Assembly (NCBI GenBank): GCA_002633005.1
Contig: NMRA01001072.1
Location: forward strand, 4,875 to 27,344
Source: Phoronis australis
Taxonomy: Eukaryota > Phoronida > Phoronidae
Direction of reading: 5' to 3'
Length of the DNA: 22,470 nucleotides
In this document: positions 20,986 through 22,470 of the stretch, in pieces
How positions within the stretch are numbered: the stretch's first letter is position 1
How the letters are laid out: each line of letters starts with the position of its first letter
Program-made: the position numbers and the translations under genes
Notes under the pieces: model-generated
What the model saw: only the letters and a program-made list of their open reading frames with translations
Told to the model about the DNA's origin: nothing
Databases searched by the model: none

Positions 20986-21298
20986 GAAATTTCAGGATTG
21001 TTAGAAAACTACCTCGACCCGCACATCCCTCGACGCCCTTAGCCCTCACACCCCTCGACCCACAACGCCCTCGACCGACAACCCCCTCGATCCACAACCT
21101 GAGGCAATAGAGGAATTTTTACGCTTTCTGTATAATTCATAATCTTATCACGTCGCTCAGCGACTTTCCAGCGACACACCTGGTCTGGGTCAATTGTGGT
21201 TATTAAAAAAACAGAAAGTGGCTTCATAACGTGATCTGAAGCATCGTTCACAATACGGTGTCGAGACTGTCGAGAGGGTTATAGAACACTCTGAAATT
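20986..21298. mobile_element. Insert C1 in repeat copy B, flanked by GAAATT duplication
   Basis: GAAATT occurs at 20986-20991 and 21293-21298, immediately around sequence missing from copy A. In copy A the corresponding site is an uninterrupted AAAATTTCCCTCTG. The insert starts with CTCGACCC units and ends with GTCGAG-containing sequence (21259-21276), a weak inverted-end resemblance. It holds the 16-bp minisatellite at 21013-21101 and a block near CAATAGAGG...TTCATAATCTTA that recurs in C2. No transposase is encoded. It is probably a small non-autonomous element (MITE- or SINE-like), class undetermined. Confidence 0.6.
21013..21101 (+). repeat. 16-bp minisatellite, unit about CTCGACCCACAACGCC
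   Basis: Units begin at 21013, 21029, 21045, 21054, 21070 and 21086. The spacing is 16 bp except one 9-bp step at the fourth unit. The tract is C-rich and contrasts strongly with its AT-rich surroundings. Confidence 0.8.
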
Positions 21299-21889
21299 CC
21301 CTGTGCGTGCGTATTCACTCGCTAATTGAATCTTTACTGTTTTTGTATTGCGGATTAATTAAACACCAGTTGTAATTTTAGCTTCAGGCGTCTCGCATGA
21401 TGCAATACACAATATTGAGAACACATCTTTTGGTTTACGCACCATGCATAATGCAAGACACTCAATTTCGCGAAAAGCTTTTGCGATTGTCAGTTTTTAA
21501 CAAAACCACAGCAAAGTTTGACGTTTTACATTTTTTTTGTTTTACAATTTTGGTCCCAGCTTAAAAATCTAGACGAGAACCCTTCCCAAAATAACATTGA
21601 TTTCCCACTGCATTTTTTGTACTGTATATACATGCATATGTAGCCTCACAACGCACTCTCAGAGTTTCCACAGCTACAATTGTCTCATAATTCAAAATAT
21701 TTCTCTGTGTCCACGAAGATAGCAGGTTTGCATATACCGTAGTTCTGAAACATTTTAATTAAAGTTGTTACGACGTGTACATCAAAGAATTAACGTAGAC
21801 AGAACGTCGATGACACAGAGTGTGTCGGGTGTGTTGTTGTTACTCCACACTGTACTTATTGTACTAGTTTTGTGAGTATTGTTCTAAAA

Positions 21890-22145
21890 TTCTCTCGACC
21901 CCCACACCTCTCGACCCACGAACCCCTAGCCGACAAGACCATCAACCTATTGCCCCTTGACGTTCGACTTCCTCGACCCACGAGTTGTTTCAATAGAGGT
22001 ATTTTGGTTTTTTGTACAAATTTCATAATCTTAATATTATGTCGCCAAGTGACTCCATTAACTGCAGTAACGTGCTTGAACAGAGGTTGACCATCATTGC
22101 CCTCGTAGATTTTAGAGAAAATAAAAACAAAAGAAAAAGACATTA
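21890..22145. repeat. Insert-family copy C2, related to 20992-21292
   Basis: It starts with CTCGACC at 21894 and 21910 (16 bp apart), then degraded units and another CTCGACCC at 21972. A conserved tail follows: CAATAGAGG, T-rich sequence, TTTCATAATCTTA, ATGTCGCCAAGTGACT and TAACGTGCTTGAA. The same order occurs in C1 (21105-21240). C2 directly abuts the end of repeat copy B. The right boundary is approximate. Confidence 0.65.
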
Positions 22146-22320
22146 AAGTCCTTGTTGCAAACTGCCCATGTGGTTCCAGTATCCGAAAATACTTACTACA
22201 TAAATTCTTATTTTCGACACCCTTTCTTTATATTCTTTTCGCCTTTCTTGCCAAAAGCGATTTTGTAACAGTATTTGACCCTTCTCTCTGAGCGTATGAT
22301 TACCGGTTGTCATCGGTTAT
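22146..22320. other. Short non-coding gap, nothing recognised
   Basis: AT-rich sequence between repeat C2 and the promoter-like block at the window end, with no feature I can support. Confidence 0.4.
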
Positions 22321-22333
22321 TTCCGTACCCACA

Positions 22334-22400
22334 TTTCCGGCTCATCAGTTCAGGAACTTGTCCTGAACGCCGCCATTTTTTCCTTGTAACTGAATGTGCT
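22334..22400 (+). promoter_or_regulatory. Promoter-like block: ETS, p53-half-site palindrome, YY1
   Basis: TTTCCGG (22334-22340) is an ETS core. An 8-bp inverted repeat (GTTCAGGA at 22348, TCCTGAAC at 22361) encloses GAACTTGTCC (22354-22363), which fits the p53-family half-site RRRCWWGYYY. GCCGCCATTTT (22369-22379) is the classic YY1 element often found just downstream of transcription starts. The ATG at 22401 follows 21 bp later. The combination suggests a plus-strand transcription start near 22340-22370. Confidence 0.4.
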
Positions 22401-22470
22401 ATGGCTTGCTCGAAAAGTCTTCATTATTTTGTTTTATTAGTAATATATCGTGATTCGTTTGCATATGTAG
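22401..22470 (+). CDS. Possible first coding exon of a gene running off the window
   Basis: The ATG has G at -3 and G at +4 and directly follows the promoter-like block. The frame stays open for 23 codons to the last base, starting MACSKSLHYFVLLVIYRD. The hydrophobic stretch FVLLVIY could be a short signal or membrane segment. A possible donor, GTAATA at 22440, would end the exon after 13 codons. The product is not recognised. The call rests mainly on the upstream motifs and the start context, and the frame is too short to be convincing on its own. Confidence 0.3.
   Translation, partial: MACSKSLHYFVLLVIYRDSFAYV

Larger units (their letters stand above)
20934..21886 (+). repeat. Dispersed repeat, copy B (interrupted by an insert)
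   Basis: This copy is collinear with copy A (4904-5420), sharing an identical 22-bp start and the ordered blocks listed there, ending at ATTGTTCTA near 21883. Copy B has extra segments, notably an insert at 20992-21292 and about 100 bp around 21430-21540 absent or shortened in copy A. The two copies flank exon 2, the hAT-like element and the LINE in direct orientation, about 16 kb apart. Confidence 0.75.

Overview
This is a eukaryotic, AT-rich, intron-bearing genomic window, most likely from a marine invertebrate. Coding exons are very short and separated by kilobases. A long APE-type LINE, a DNA transposon and several older repeats fill the non-coding sequence. The palindrome TAGGCCTA and its shorter core recur (about 1260, 5525 and 7640), which I associate loosely with deuterostome invertebrate genomes such as echinoderms or hemichordates. 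That placement is an impression and was not tested. Nothing suggests a prokaryote.

Layout. 1-181 is a dense array of TCAGTCA/TGACTGA heptamers, followed at 275-314 by a promoter-like E2F/CRE/ETS cluster. About 2490-2689 looks like a promoter: a CRE-like site, an 18-bp perfect palindrome made of two AGGTCA half-sites, a YY1-like site and an AP-1 site. It leads into a 57-bp first coding exon (2690-2746) with a strong start context and a GTAAGA donor. A second coding exon (13671-13766) has a pyrimidine-rich acceptor and a GTAAGT donor. The two join in phase 0 and the joined peptide resembles the lead-in to ankyrin repeats. They appear to be the 5' end of one gene whose remaining exons lie beyond the window or were not recognised.

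The putative 10.9-kb intron 1 carries one copy of an old dispersed repeat (copy A, 4904-5420), a 2.2-kb hAT-like non-autonomous DNA transposon with a perfect 5-bp target duplication and hairpin-forming subterminal repeats (6209-8410), and a fragmentary dispersed repeat (about 10530-10720). Sequence downstream of exon 2 carries a nearly full-length L1/Tx1-group LINE (at least 14631-20262). Its ORF1 has one in-frame stop and its ORF2 (endonuclease, reverse transcriptase and C-terminal zinc knuckle) has one 1-bp frameshift, so it is a recently dead copy. An unusually long 960-bp spacer separates ORF1 and ORF2.

After the LINE, copy B of the dispersed repeat (20934-21886) is interrupted by a roughly 300-bp insert containing a 16-bp minisatellite and flanked by GAAATT on both sides. 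Copy A supplies the matching empty site. A second copy of the insert family abuts copy B at about 21890-22145. The window ends in another promoter-like block (ETS, a p53-half-site-containing palindrome, a YY1 site) and an ATG that stays open to the last base.

The window therefore shows a host gene 5' end diluted by successive insertions. I found no clearly novel multi-gene system. The points most worth follow-up are the unannotated two-exon gene start with its receptor-like palindrome, the spaced TCAGTCA array, the hAT-like element with 5-bp target duplication, and the nested minisatellite insert.
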